From: a bacterium
Lineage (GTDB): Bacteria > CLD3 > SB21
Length of the DNA: 41,934 bases
NCBI GenBank assembly: GCA_008933615.1
Contig: WBUR01000037.1
Coordinates: forward strand, 1-41,934
Reading direction: 5' to 3'
The notes below the pieces were generated by a model. The model had not been told where the DNA came from. It ran no database searches and was given only the letters and a program-made list of their open reading frames with translations. This document shows positions 9,391 to 17,476 of this stretch, piece by piece. A program made the position numbers and the translations under genes. Every line of letters begins with the position of its first letter. The first letter of the stretch is position 1.

Positions 9391-10116
9391 ATGGGTAAAT
9401 TAATAGTGGCAGTGATGATGGCTTTTACGATCACGTCCAATGTCATACGTGCACAAGTTGCCATCGAATCAATCAAATTCGGAACGGGTGTTGAAAAAAA
9501 CGATGTCGTTGGCGAAAGCACCTCGTTTTCGGCGGAAACTGATAAAGTTTATTGTTGGCTGAGGATTACCGGAGCCCAGGGAAAAACGGTAATGGTGAAG
9601 TGGTATCGGGACAATGTATTTTTGTCGGACGTTGCCCTTGAAATTACTTCTAATAATATGCGAACCTATGCCTATAAAACGATTTTCGGCAATGGAGGAA
9701 ACTACAAAGTCGAGATCGTCGACGACGGGGGAAATATAATACAAACCGGCGAATTCGTTGTGTCAGGAGGATCCGTTTCGGCTGCGTCGGCAACAGAGGG
9801 CGGACTAATTATTGAGGCTCTGAAATTCGGTACAGGTGTTGAAAAAAGTGAGATTGTGGGAGAAGCGACAACATTTTCCGCTTCGACGGACAAAGTGTAT
9901 TGCTGGGTCAAAGTTACTGGTGGAGACGGGAAGTCGATTACTTTAAAATGGTATTACAATAACACATTCATGAATGATGTATTACTTGAAATTAAATCCA
10001 ACTCAATGCGCACGTACGCGTATAAAACCATCGCTGGAAATCAAGGCGATTGGAGAGTTGAGATAGTAGGGTCTTCCGGTGCCGTGTTGCAGGCCGCCTC
10101 TTTTATTGTGAAATAG
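9391..10116 (+). CDS. Secreted protein with two tandem DUF2914-like domains
   Basis: After a signal peptide (MGKLIVAVMMAFTITSNVIRAQ) the mature protein is two copies of the same domain of about 100 residues, at about 25-125 and 140-240. Each has the shape IKFGTGVEKxxVVGExTxF, then DKVYCW, KWYxxNxF, LEI-SN-MRTYAYKTI and a final strand xVEIV-x-G-x-x-Q. This matches the DUF2914 pattern (VYC, WY, RTYSxK, GxWxVEV). A short Ser/Ala/Gly linker joins the copies. DUF2914 has no settled biochemical function; it often sits in envelope proteins. A strong ribosome binding site (GGAGGAG) precedes the ATG and an intrinsic terminator follows, so the gene is monocistronic. Confidence 0.8.
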   Translation: MGKLIVAVMMAFTITSNVIRAQVAIESIKFGTGVEKNDVVGESTSFSAETDKVYCWLRITGAQGKTVMVKWYRDNVFLSDVALEITSNNMRTYAYKTIFGNGGNYKVEIVDDGGNIIQTGEFVVSGGSVSAASATEGGLIIEALKFGTGVEKSEIVGEATTFSASTDKVYCWVKVTGGDGKSITLKWYYNNTFMNDVLLEIKSNSMRTYAYKTIAGNQGDWRVEIVGSSGAVLQAASFIVK

Positions 10117-10140
10117 ATTGATCGAAATCCTAAATAAATA

Positions 10141-10176
10141 ATGCAGAAAGGGAGCCTTCTTTTCTGCATTTTTTTT
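10141..10176 (+). terminator. Intrinsic terminator after the DUF2914 gene
   Basis: Perfect 9-bp stem ATGCAGAAA (10141-10149) with TTTCTGCAT (10161-10169), an 11-base loop, then an unbroken run of T through 10176. Confidence 0.9.
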
Positions 10177-10239
10177 GTAAGGTTTATTGTTCCGATTATT
10201 GATTCTTTAGTTTAGAAAAACTCTCAAGGGTAATGGTAT

Positions 10240-11517
10240 ATGAAATTGCATTCGAAGATTCTTTTGGGCTTAATCGTCGGCCTGATCGCCGGTATTATAA
10301 CGAATCAATATCTGGGATCCGGTGCGCAACCCGGCTTGGAGTTCTTTATTTCCAATATCACCGATCCTATCGGCCAGATATTTTTACGGCTTCTGTTCAT
10401 GATCGTGGTACCGCTGGTATTTGCATCATTAGCCCTCGGCGTTGCCAATTTGGGCGATATGGGAACTCTCGGAAAGATTGGGATACGTACCCTAATTTAT
10501 TTTCTCGTTTTAACGGTAATAGCGACATTCATTGGCCTTTTTTTAGTTCAGGTATTTCAGCCTGGCAAAAATTTCGATCCGGCCGTGCAAACCCGCTTAA
10601 TGGAACTATACGGGGAGGGATCATCCGAGGTGATTGGCCGCAGTAAAGAGATCGAATTTACCATAATGACTTTTGTTAATATGATATTGCCACGTAATAT
10701 CCTTCGAGCGATCGTAGATATGCAAATGCTGCCGATCATATTGTTATCGCTTCTTTTTGGAATCATGTTGACCAAAATGAAACCGCCTGAGGTGGATTCG
10801 ATGAAGAGAGGATTAACCGGGCTTAATGAATTTTCTATTCGAATTGTTGATATGACTATGGAAATTGCGCCATTTGCAGTTCCGTGTTTGATATTCGGAG
10901 TATCGGCCCGATTTGGCTTAGAAATTTTAAAGCCATTGGGTATGTATGTACTGCTGGTTTTTACTGGGTATTTAATCCATATGGCTGTAGTGTATTCAAT
11001 TTTATTGCGAACCGTTGCCGGCGTAAATCCTTGGAAATTTTTTAAAGCGATAAAGCCTATTATGATCACGGCATTTTCAACGAGTTCCAGTAACGCGACA
11101 CTTCCCACAACGATTCGAGTGTCAGAAGAAGACTTGCATATTGCGCCAAAAATTGCCGGCTTCGTATTACCGCTCGGTGCAACCTCCAATATGAACGGGA
11201 CTTCGCTCTATGAGGGTTTGACCGTTTTATTTATTGCACAAATCTTTGGGGTTGACCTCTCGTTAACCCAGCAGGCGATGGTCGTCGTCATGACTGTCTT
11301 AACGGCAATCGGTGCAGCGGGAATTCCAGGGGGTTCATTGCCGCTAATTGTCTTGGTGCTGCAAACGGTGGGCGTGCCGGCCGAAGGTATCGGTATTATA
11401 CTTGGAGTTGATCGTATTCTTGATATGGGCCGAACAGTTGTTAATGTTACTGGCGACGTGACAGCCGCCGCCTACATCGCAAAGACTCAAGGCGAACCTG
11501 CTCGATTTGATTCATGA
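10240..11517 (+). CDS. Dicarboxylate/amino acid:cation symporter (glutamate transporter family)
   Basis: This 425-residue polytopic inner-membrane protein belongs to the DctA/GltP/GltPh family, which imports C4-dicarboxylates or acidic amino acids with Na+ or H+. Visible family motifs are the HP1 serine-rich tip SSSNATLPTT, the TM7 motif GATSNMNGTSLYEG, HP2 GIPGGSLP and TM8 ILDMGRTVVNVTGD with the substrate-binding Asp and Arg. One oddity: the normally conserved NMDGT of TM7 reads NMNGT, so an Asp known to help bind a sodium ion in GltPh is Asn here. The start ATG has an AGGG ten bases upstream. It stands alone between a terminator and ccmE, so context does not tell the substrate. Confidence 0.95.
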   Translation: MKLHSKILLGLIVGLIAGIITNQYLGSGAQPGLEFFISNITDPIGQIFLRLLFMIVVPLVFASLALGVANLGDMGTLGKIGIRTLIYFLVLTVIATFIGLFLVQVFQPGKNFDPAVQTRLMELYGEGSSEVIGRSKEIEFTIMTFVNMILPRNILRAIVDMQMLPIILLSLLFGIMLTKMKPPEVDSMKRGLTGLNEFSIRIVDMTMEIAPFAVPCLIFGVSARFGLEILKPLGMYVLLVFTGYLIHMAVVYSILLRTVAGVNPWKFFKAIKPIMITAFSTSSSNATLPTTIRVSEEDLHIAPKIAGFVLPLGATSNMNGTSLYEGLTVLFIAQIFGVDLSLTQQAMVVVMTVLTAIGAAGIPGGSLPLIVLVLQTVGVPAEGIGIILGVDRILDMGRTVVNVTGDVTAAAYIAKTQGEPARFDS

Positions 11518-11575
11518 AGATTTTTTTGACTTTTTGACATATTTAGATTAGATTGAACCATTGAAAGGAATAATT

Positions 11576-11986
11576 ATGGAAAAAAAGAACATAAAGATCA
11601 TTGTTGGAGTTACTCTGGTTGTTTCCGTTCTGACTTTTTTAAGTGTCAGCGGATTTAATGAAGGCAAGTCGTATTATAAATTTGTTGACGAACTTGTTGC
11701 AATGGGGCCGGAAGCCTATAAGAAAAACTTGAAGGTACATGGCAACGTTGTAAGCGGTAGTATTAAGAAGGATGAACATAAACTCGAGTTCTTGCTGACA
11801 CGCAACGGCGCCACGATTCCAGTGAAATACATCGGGAAAGCGCCCGTTCCGGATACGTTTAAGGATGAATGTGAAGCGGTTATAGACGGCCGTTTCAAAG
11901 AAGACGGCACATTTGAAGGTACTCAGATCCAAGCCAAGTGCGCGTCAAAATATGAAGTGGATTATAAAGACCTCAAAGGCTCTTAA
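11576..11986 (+). CDS. ccmE: Cytochrome c maturation haem chaperone CcmE, CxxxY variant
   Basis: A 136-residue protein with an N-terminal membrane anchor (IIVGVTLVVSVLTFL) followed by the CcmE OB-fold (LKVHGNVVSGSI, LTRNGATIPVKYIG, PDTFKDECEAVIDGRF, EGTQIQAKCASKYE). Classical CcmE attaches haem b to a His in an HxxxY motif; here the equivalent site is C-A-S-K-Y (Cys122, Tyr126), the CxxxY form known from archaea and Desulfovibrio (System I*). Start ATG 11576 is chosen because AAAGGA lies 6 bases upstream; the in-frame TTG at 11561 is worse. No ccmA, B, C or F gene is adjacent. A strong terminator follows. Confidence 0.88.
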   Translation: MEKKNIKIIVGVTLVVSVLTFLSVSGFNEGKSYYKFVDELVAMGPEAYKKNLKVHGNVVSGSIKKDEHKLEFLLTRNGATIPVKYIGKAPVPDTFKDECEAVIDGRFKEDGTFEGTQIQAKCASKYEVDYKDLKGS

Positions 11987-12010
11987 GTAAGATAAATAAT
12001 TGATAAAACG

Positions 12011-12044
12011 AAAAGATCATTCCGGCTGTGAATGATCTTTTTTT
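12011..12044 (+). terminator. Intrinsic terminator after ccmE
   Basis: A perfect 12-bp stem AAAAGATCATTC (12011-12022) with GAATGATCTTTT (12030-12041), 7-base loop, continuing into T to 12044. The A-rich 5' arm makes it potentially bidirectional. Confidence 0.92.
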
Positions 12045-12058
12045 ATTTCAACGATCCT

Positions 12059-13342
12059 ATGTTATACAGATCACCATATATTTTTCCGTTTCTTGTCGTT
12101 ATTCTGCTCATTTTTGCAGGGTTCGTTGTGTATTCTTTTTCTAACGGCAAAAGCAATACATTATTAAAAACCTCCTTGTCTGTAGTGACCAGATCAACGG
12201 GAGTCGCCTCGGTATTTTACGAAGACGGCAAGGCGGCTGAATTTGTCGGACATCATTTCAACGGGTTAAAATATCCGAACGCTTTGTATCAGGGTTTTAT
12301 AGTCATTCATTTTGATGAAATGGATTCTGTATTGACAAAACACAGCGCCGTGGGCAGAACAAATGCAAGAAACAATCCCGGCGATAAGAACGGATTTAAA
12401 TGGTTACAAAGCCATTTATTTGAAAATTCTCAAACCTCTATTGACACTTCCTATTTTACCATTGATGAGGTTTCAACTCGTTTTACAGTAAGGCAAATTA
12501 TAGAAGCGAAAAAAGACAGCAGCCACGCCATTTTCGTTACTTATATTTTTGAATTTATTAAACCGCCGGGTGATACGGCCATATTTTCCAATACTAAATT
12601 ATTGTTTGGCTACGACGGGGACATCGGAAATTCACTCGGCGGATTTAGCGATGACAGCAGCGGGTACTACGAAGACGATTCATCTGCAGTGGTATATGTG
12701 TTTGACGATAGTCTGAAATTGTATTCAGGTGTGGGTTTAATCAATAAAAAAACTAATGCCGTTGCGGGGAATTATGCACTTATGCATCAATCTGCAAACC
12801 GTGCCGGCTCTAATAAAAAGGATCTTGACACGCTATTATTTAATTTGATGAGCCAGCCCGTATTTGTATCATCTTTACCTAAGACGGATATCAGTGTATT
12901 CTGGGCGATTGACTTGGGTACCATACTGCCGATAGATACCACTCGCGATACGATTCAATTTGTTTTGCTCAACGGGTCCGCCAAAAATACGCTTATTCAG
13001 GCAGCAAAAGGAAAAAACGCCATCGAAAACAAAGCGGATATTTATTCTATACGGAGAATTCCATCAAGCATCTTTCTTTATTCTAACTATCCAAACCCTT
13101 TTAATCCGGAGACAACGATTAAATATGACCTGGATCGGGAAACCGTTGTTTCACTAAAGATTTATAATCTTTTGGGCCAGGAAGTTCGTCATCTATTTCA
13201 TGGCAAACAAGGCGCAGGACAACAGAAGGTAGTGTGGGACGGCAGGGATGAACGGGGGAATGAGTTGGCGAGCGGAATTTATATTTATCGTCTTGATGCG
13301 GGGAAGGTATCGAAAACGAAAAAAATGATTCTGGTTAAATAA
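12059..13342 (+). CDS. Exported protein with C-terminal type IX secretion (Por) sorting domain
   Basis: The 427-residue protein has an N-terminal hydrophobic export segment (YIFPFLVVILLIFAGFVVY). The middle 300 residues match nothing I recognise. The last 90 residues form a type A sorting domain: NYPNPFNPETTIKYDL, VSLKIYNLLGQEVRHL, VVWDGRDERGNELASGIYIY and the terminal KKMILVK. In Bacteroidetes-group bacteria this domain sends cargo through the type IX system to the cell surface, where it is cleaved. ATG 12059 is chosen because the earlier ATG 12032 lies within the terminator hairpin; no ribosome binding site is evident for either, which is common in this group. No type IX machinery gene is in the window. 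Confidence 0.85.
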   Translation: MLYRSPYIFPFLVVILLIFAGFVVYSFSNGKSNTLLKTSLSVVTRSTGVASVFYEDGKAAEFVGHHFNGLKYPNALYQGFIVIHFDEMDSVLTKHSAVGRTNARNNPGDKNGFKWLQSHLFENSQTSIDTSYFTIDEVSTRFTVRQIIEAKKDSSHAIFVTYIFEFIKPPGDTAIFSNTKLLFGYDGDIGNSLGGFSDDSSGYYEDDSSAVVYVFDDSLKLYSGVGLINKKTNAVAGNYALMHQSANRAGSNKKDLDTLLFNLMSQPVFVSSLPKTDISVFWAIDLGTILPIDTTRDTIQFVLLNGSAKNTLIQAAKGKNAIENKADIYSIRRIPSSIFLYSNYPNPFNPETTIKYDLDRETVVSLKIYNLLGQEVRHLFHGKQGAGQQKVVWDGRDERGNELASGIYIYRLDAGKVSKTKKMILVK

Positions 13343-13430
13343 GGACATTTGTTCTAAAGTAAATAATCCAACTCGCAAAAGACTTTCTGAATAAATCTAA
13401 CGCCCGTCACTTGTTGTTGTGCGAGTCCGG

Positions 13431-13964
13431 CTAAGATTTAATCAATTCCGGATGCGCTTTTATGTATGCACTCCAGCTTTTGACAGATGCCCGCGGTGAC
13501 TTAACGCGATGGGCATGACAAATGGCAATGCCCAATGCGTCGGACTCATCGAAGGTCATTTCTTTTTTTATATCAAGAATTTTTTTCACCATAAAATGAA
13601 CTTGTTCTTTTGACGCATTTCCGTTGCCTACCACAGCCATCTTCATTTCTTTAGCAGAATACTCACTGATATGTATATCATGATGCAAAGCGCCGAGCAT
13701 CGCCGCTCCTCGAGCGTGACCAAGTTTCAGAGACGATTTCACATTCTTGCTAAAAAAAACATCTTCGATCGCGCATTCATTGGGATGATATGATTCAATA
13801 ATATCTACTATATTGTCGTAAATACGTTCGAGTTTTTGCGACAGGGAATAGTTCTCCGGAAGATTAATAATACCGCTACTGAGATACATTAGCTTATTTT
13901 TTTCATATCGCACTACCCCAAAGCCAGTTGTGTTAGTCCCAGGATCAATTCCGATAATGATCAT
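13431..13964 (-). CDS. ruvC: Holliday junction resolvase RuvC
   Basis: A 177-residue RNase H-fold resolvase of normal length. Acidic catalytic residues are visible: Asp7 in IIIGIDPGTNTTGFG, Glu67 in ECAIEDVFF, and Asp139 and Asp142 in FDESDALGIAICHAH. As a dimer it nicks four-way DNA junctions symmetrically after RuvAB branch migration. It is the third gene of a minus-strand unit; its ATG follows the stop of the lipoprotein gene by one base. ruvA and ruvB are not in the window. The downstream end (13343-13430) holds no obvious terminator. Confidence 0.97.
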   Translation of the reverse strand: MIIIGIDPGTNTTGFGVVRYEKNKLMYLSSGIINLPENYSLSQKLERIYDNIVDIIESYHPNECAIEDVFFSKNVKSSLKLGHARGAAMLGALHHDIHISEYSAKEMKMAVVGNGNASKEQVHFMVKKILDIKKEMTFDESDALGIAICHAHRVKSPRASVKSWSAYIKAHPELIKS

Positions 13965-13965
13965 A

Positions 13966-14370
13966 TCATGGCCTGACGTATGTCTGTGAAGTCGGCTGTC
14001 CGCTGTTGTCCGTAAAAGCCAAAACCAAAATAAAAGGAGTTAGCTCATTAATATTATAAACAAATTCACTCAGTACCTCATTGCCTTCCTTGAATAAAAT
14101 ATAAAGATCACCATCCTCGATTCTATAGTAGGCATCGTATTCGTGCGTACCCTCCACGTCAATGACTGCAATGTGTATGGTAAAATCGACATTAAATGTG
14201 AAAAAGATCTGTCCGGGTCTGGGCGGATCTGTACTTTGCAGGATCCATGATCCCTGAATCAGGGCTTCTTTGTTCTCATCAGCAGATGAAATCAATTGCT
14301 CCCTGCAGGAAAAGAAAAGCGGTATGATAATAATGAGGCTACAAATATAATTTATCGCAGAGTGTTTCAT
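13966..14370 (-). CDS. Small lipoprotein of unknown function
   Basis: The 134-residue product starts MKHSAINYICSLIIIIPLFFSC, a lipoprotein signal with the lipid-bearing Cys at residue 22. The mature region has a beta-rich pattern (GSWILQS, IFFTFNVDFTIHIAVID, YDAYYRIEDGDLYILF) reminiscent of lipocalin-like small lipoproteins that begin with a GxW motif, but I cannot assign a family. ATG at 14370 is preferred over an upstream in-frame start because it gives a proper signal peptide and a four-base ATGA overlap with the preceding gene. It is sandwiched tightly between that gene and ruvC. Confidence 0.78.
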   Translation of the reverse strand: MKHSAINYICSLIIIIPLFFSCREQLISSADENKEALIQGSWILQSTDPPRPGQIFFTFNVDFTIHIAVIDVEGTHEYDAYYRIEDGDLYILFKEGNEVLSEFVYNINELTPFILVLAFTDNSGQPTSQTYVRP

Positions 14371-15248
14371 TGTGGTTTCTTGTTGTTTTTTGCGATAAGG
14401 TAACAAACTTTGGTTAGCTCCCTATAAACATTTAGATATTTCTGGTTAGATTTTTTTAGGGCGTGAAGATGATTTTTTATAACTCTTATGTCGTTACGCT
14501 CCGCAGGCCCGGTCAGTGAAGCATCAACACCGTTAAGTGCGACATTCTTTAGCGTTTGAGCTATAATGGGCAGCAGAATATCAACGGATGTTTTCTTTTT
14601 CAGACCGATTTGAGCATATATGTTCTGTGAGATGTATAGCAATGCTACCAGAAAATTAGAACAAAAGACTCCGCCCAAATGGTACTGTGTTTTTTGTTCA
14701 TCAGTAATTTTGAGGCAACGTCCTCCAAGTTTAATAACTATTCTGGTCATAACAGAACTGGCAAAGGAGTCGCCTTCGATTCCAAAGTATATATTCTTGA
14801 AATGATTGTCCAATGTATTCTTAGTCCACTTCATTTTTCTTGGAAAGGTCTGCATCGGATGCATCGAAGCAATATGTATTTTGCTACTATCAGCCGCCTT
14901 CAGTTTGGCCAGAGACGCCGCCGCCCGCGTTCCCGATGTATGAATTACGATGACTTTTCGATCTTGAAAACAGACTCTTTGTAATTTGGTTACAACAGTC
15001 TGAATCTGAGAATCGGGGACAGTGATCAAAATCAAATTACATTCAGTTAGCAAGTTAAAATCAGAACCGGCCGCTGCACATTGAATTTTGGCGGCCAACT
15101 TTAGAGCAGTATGAGATGTTCTGCTGACAACGGCGTTAAAATTAAAACCCTTTTGACGTAACAGGAGAGCCAACGGGACTCCTACAGCGCCGACGCCAAC
15201 CAGGCCAATCTTGAGCGAATGCCGATATTTGGTCACCTTGTTTTTCAC
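14367..15248 (-). CDS. DUF2520-type NAD(P)-binding dehydrogenase-like protein
   Basis: The 293-residue protein opens with a Rossmann nucleotide-binding site (KIGLVGVGAVGVPLALLLR, GxGxxG pattern near residue 17). ILITVPDSQIQTVV and VIVIHTSGTRAA follow, then SMHPMQTFP, a phrase typical of the Rossmann-like plus DUF2520 pair related to P5C reductase and 6-phosphogluconate dehydrogenase folds. The C-terminal half is helical with GVFCSNFLVALLYISQ. The substrate is unknown for this family; it is often fused or adjacent to pantothenate or nucleotide genes, but here it leads a lipoprotein-ruvC unit. Divergent from the small gene at 15380. Confidence 0.85.
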   Translation of the reverse strand: MKNKVTKYRHSLKIGLVGVGAVGVPLALLLRQKGFNFNAVVSRTSHTALKLAAKIQCAAAGSDFNLLTECNLILITVPDSQIQTVVTKLQRVCFQDRKVIVIHTSGTRAAASLAKLKAADSSKIHIASMHPMQTFPRKMKWTKNTLDNHFKNIYFGIEGDSFASSVMTRIVIKLGGRCLKITDEQKTQYHLGGVFCSNFLVALLYISQNIYAQIGLKKKTSVDILLPIIAQTLKNVALNGVDASLTGPAERNDIRVIKNHLHALKKSNQKYLNVYRELTKVCYLIAKNNKKPQ

Positions 15249-15379
15249 TAAACAAGTTACAGGTTGTGTCGAATAAAGGCAAGTATTGAATCATTTGTAA
15301 GTGGCGGAAATTAATCTTGCATTTGAGAGCCCATATTTTTTACATTGTCATGTGATAGAACCCCTGAAGGAGCCTCTGA

Positions 15380-15613
15380 ATGAATTTTGATTCCTACATT
15401 CCAAGCAATGAAACTGAAAACAATGAATTTCGAAAAGTTGCGGAAGCATATTTCAACAATTATATTATCAATTGGTGCAATCGTAATCATATTGATGCAT
15501 CTTCTCGTGAACACATGATCCGCGTATTGTCGGATTATTCCGTATTCTTTTTTGACAGTCTGATGCATGATATCGCCGATGCGGAACCGCTTGATAACGA
15601 TCTAAAAAATTAA
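15380..15613 (+). CDS. Small acidic protein of unknown function
   Basis: A 77-residue soluble protein with no signal peptide and a predicted mainly helical make-up (FRKVAEAYFNNYIINWC, then SREHMIRVLSDYSVFFF). I do not recognise the family. The start is well supported by AAGGAG eight bases upstream, and the stop is one base from the start of the DUF2203 gene, which argues for a real coupled gene. Codon use resembles that of the neighbours. Confidence 0.7.
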   Translation: MNFDSYIPSNETENNEFRKVAEAYFNNYIINWCNRNHIDASSREHMIRVLSDYSVFFFDSLMHDIADAEPLDNDLKN

Positions 15614-15614
15614 A

Positions 15615-16010
15615 ATGTCCGCTTATTTTCATAAACGTCATTTTACACCTGAAGAAGCTAAAGAGTTATTACAGACGGTCCGGCCTCAATGTGAACGTTT
15701 GTTGAAATTGAAATCAACGCTGGATGAGTTGAATTACAATCTATATAAACATGAATATTTCGGAGGTCTTGGACCTAACGGGTCGAAGTTTCATCCTCCG
15801 GAATTGGAAGAGTTGGTACAGATCATGCGTTTCTTTGAAAAAGAGGGAGTCGTAGTAAAAAGTTTGCAGGACGGCCTGATCGATTTCCCAAGTTTGCGTC
15901 CAAATGGCGAAGAAGTCTACCTGTGCTGGAAAGCCGGCGAAGATGATATAGCATTTTGGCACACTATGGACGGCGGTTTTAGCGGCAGAAGATCCATGAT
16001 CGAATGGTGA
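15615..16010 (+). CDS. DUF2203 family protein
   Basis: 131 residues with the DUF2203 signature: HFTPEEAKELLQTVRPQ at the N-terminus, a helical middle, then GVVVKSLQDGLIDFPS and the C-terminal EEVYLCWKAGEDDIAFWH followed by GFSGRR. The family is a small cytoplasmic protein with no known biochemical role. It is coupled to the preceding small gene with a one-base gap and followed by 153 bases without a gene. Confidence 0.88.
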   Translation: MSAYFHKRHFTPEEAKELLQTVRPQCERLLKLKSTLDELNYNLYKHEYFGGLGPNGSKFHPPELEELVQIMRFFEKEGVVVKSLQDGLIDFPSLRPNGEEVYLCWKAGEDDIAFWHTMDGGFSGRRSMIEW

Positions 16011-16163
16011 TCTTATAATTTAATTTCCATCCTTTTATTAGTTCAAAAACTCAGCTCTTCTGATTCATTTCGTGATTTTCTAAATGGTGCATTGTGAATG
16101 AGTATTTGTTGTTATATGGCTTTCATTTGAAGTGCGACGGGGTTGTTTTTTAGGAACGAACGT

Positions 16164-16790
16164 ATGGCCGGACTTGTTCTTGAAGGCGTTGTCGGAAGCG
16201 GAAAAACATCGGTTATTCGTTATTTAAGAAAATATTTTATTGAAAAAGATTGTTCGACGCTCATTCTCACCGAACATGATACGGAAAGACCAATGGAACC
16301 TTTTCGTTTATCTAATCCGCTGGAAAGCATTTCTCATTTAAATCGCTTGCTCAGCATTATAGAAACTATCCATGAGACACCAAAACCAATTCATGCAGAC
16401 CCACTACATGAAATGTATTTTGTTTTCGAGAGATTTCACCTGAGCCATTGCCTTGATATTGCGGGATTAGAAAATTTTCATCTTTACAGCGATATCGACA
16501 GCCGGCTCCATGCGTTTTGTGCTAAGCTCGTCGTTCTTTCCGTTCCGGAAAACGCCATTGAGGAAAGAAGCGTCGTTTCAACAAAACAACATCGCAATGA
16601 AAAATGGGATCAGTATCTGGGCCAGATTGCGTCTACTGATGAAGGCGTGGCTCGCCATTATTTGGCGCAACAGGAAGACTTATTAAAATTATGTCAAAAA
16701 TCAAGAATTCCATCGATGGTCGTAGACACTACAAATTGCGACTGGCAAGATATTTCTAATCATATTATTGATTTTTTGAACAAGAAATAA
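16164..16790 (+). CDS. P-loop kinase-like protein (thymidylate/deoxynucleoside kinase fold)
   Basis: The 208-residue protein starts with a strand and a Walker A loop GVVGSGKT at residues 8-15, the layout of small nucleotide kinases. MYFVFERFHLSH at about 90 occupies the place of the D/E-R-(W/F/Y) motif of thymidylate and deoxynucleoside kinases. A C-terminal strand VVDTTN follows, also typical. There is no clear LID Arg cluster, so the substrate is unknown. ATG 16164 is chosen because AGGA lies 8 bases upstream. It is 20 bases ahead of the HD hydrolase gene and may be cotranscribed with it, which fits a nucleotide-metabolism pair, but that is inference. Confidence 0.7.
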   Translation: MAGLVLEGVVGSGKTSVIRYLRKYFIEKDCSTLILTEHDTERPMEPFRLSNPLESISHLNRLLSIIETIHETPKPIHADPLHEMYFVFERFHLSHCLDIAGLENFHLYSDIDSRLHAFCAKLVVLSVPENAIEERSVVSTKQHRNEKWDQYLGQIASTDEGVARHYLAQQEDLLKLCQKSRIPSMVVDTTNCDWQDISNHIIDFLNKK

Positions 16791-16810
16791 GCTGTTAACG
16801 GAGACGAAGC

Positions 16811-17473
16811 GTGGAATCAAAAGTGCGAAAGGGATCGAAAAAGTCTTTAGGAAGTCAAACGAGAAAAGACACGGAGTTTTTCGACAAATTCAATAATTTT
16901 GATTTTGTTGAAAACAGGTTTCATGCGTTTATGGCCCGGTACAAATTCCAAAAATCAGAAAAACTTATGATGCGTAAGGCTCTTGATTTTGCGAAACTAG
17001 CGCATAACGGGCAGAAACGGGATGAAGGCACGCCTTATATTATGCATCCGTTGCGGGTCGCTAACATTCTAATGGATGAGGTTGCGGCGATGAAATCCGA
17101 CATTATATGTACTGCGCTGCTGCACGATGTTATCGAAGACTGCGGAATCACACTAAAAGAATTGAAAAATAATTTTAACGAATCTATAGCGCAGATGGTT
17201 AAAATTCTCACCAAGGACCCTTCAATAGAAAATCACAAACGCGTCTATGTTGAAACCATTATGAATTCCAACGATCCGGTTAAACTCGTAAAAGTGTGCG
17301 ACAGACTGGATAATCTCCGGTCGCTTCGATTCAGCACGAACAAAGCAAAGATGCGGCGATATATCAACGAGACGGAAAAAAAATATATACCGATGGCTGA
17401 GATCACCAACAATTACATCTTTCGCGAATTGAAACATGAGCTTAGCGTGATAAGAAATCGTATGCGGAGGTAA
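16811..17473 (+). CDS. Stand-alone HD-domain hydrolase of the SpoT/MESH1 type
   Basis: The 220-residue protein begins at GTG with GGAG seven bases upstream. Residues 55-190 contain the metal-binding HD pattern of (p)ppGpp hydrolases: AKLAHNGQKRDEGTPYIMHP, ALLHDVIEDCG, and KLVKVCDRLDNLRSLRF. There is no synthetase, TGS or ACT domain, so it resembles small alarmone hydrolases or MESH1. The first 40 residues are a basic, low-complexity extension. It could clear (p)ppGpp or act on another pyrophosphorylated nucleotide; a P-loop kinase-like gene precedes it. The stop is followed by a GGAGGT ribosome binding site for the next small frame. Confidence 0.88.
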   Translation: MESKVRKGSKKSLGSQTRKDTEFFDKFNNFDFVENRFHAFMARYKFQKSEKLMMRKALDFAKLAHNGQKRDEGTPYIMHPLRVANILMDEVAAMKSDIICTALLHDVIEDCGITLKELKNNFNESIAQMVKILTKDPSIENHKRVYVETIMNSNDPVKLVKVCDRLDNLRSLRFSTNKAKMRRYINETEKKYIPMAEITNNYIFRELKHELSVIRNRMRR

Positions 17474-17476
17474 TAC

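Noticed and set aside
10557-11189. Long minus-strand open frame within the symporter gene
   Set aside because: Shadow of a strongly conserved membrane protein gene; no start signal and no recognisable domain.
12032-12058. Earlier in-frame ATG for the type IX cargo gene
   Set aside because: It lies inside the 3' arm of the ccmE terminator and adds residues ahead of the export signal; ATG 12059 gives a normal signal peptide.
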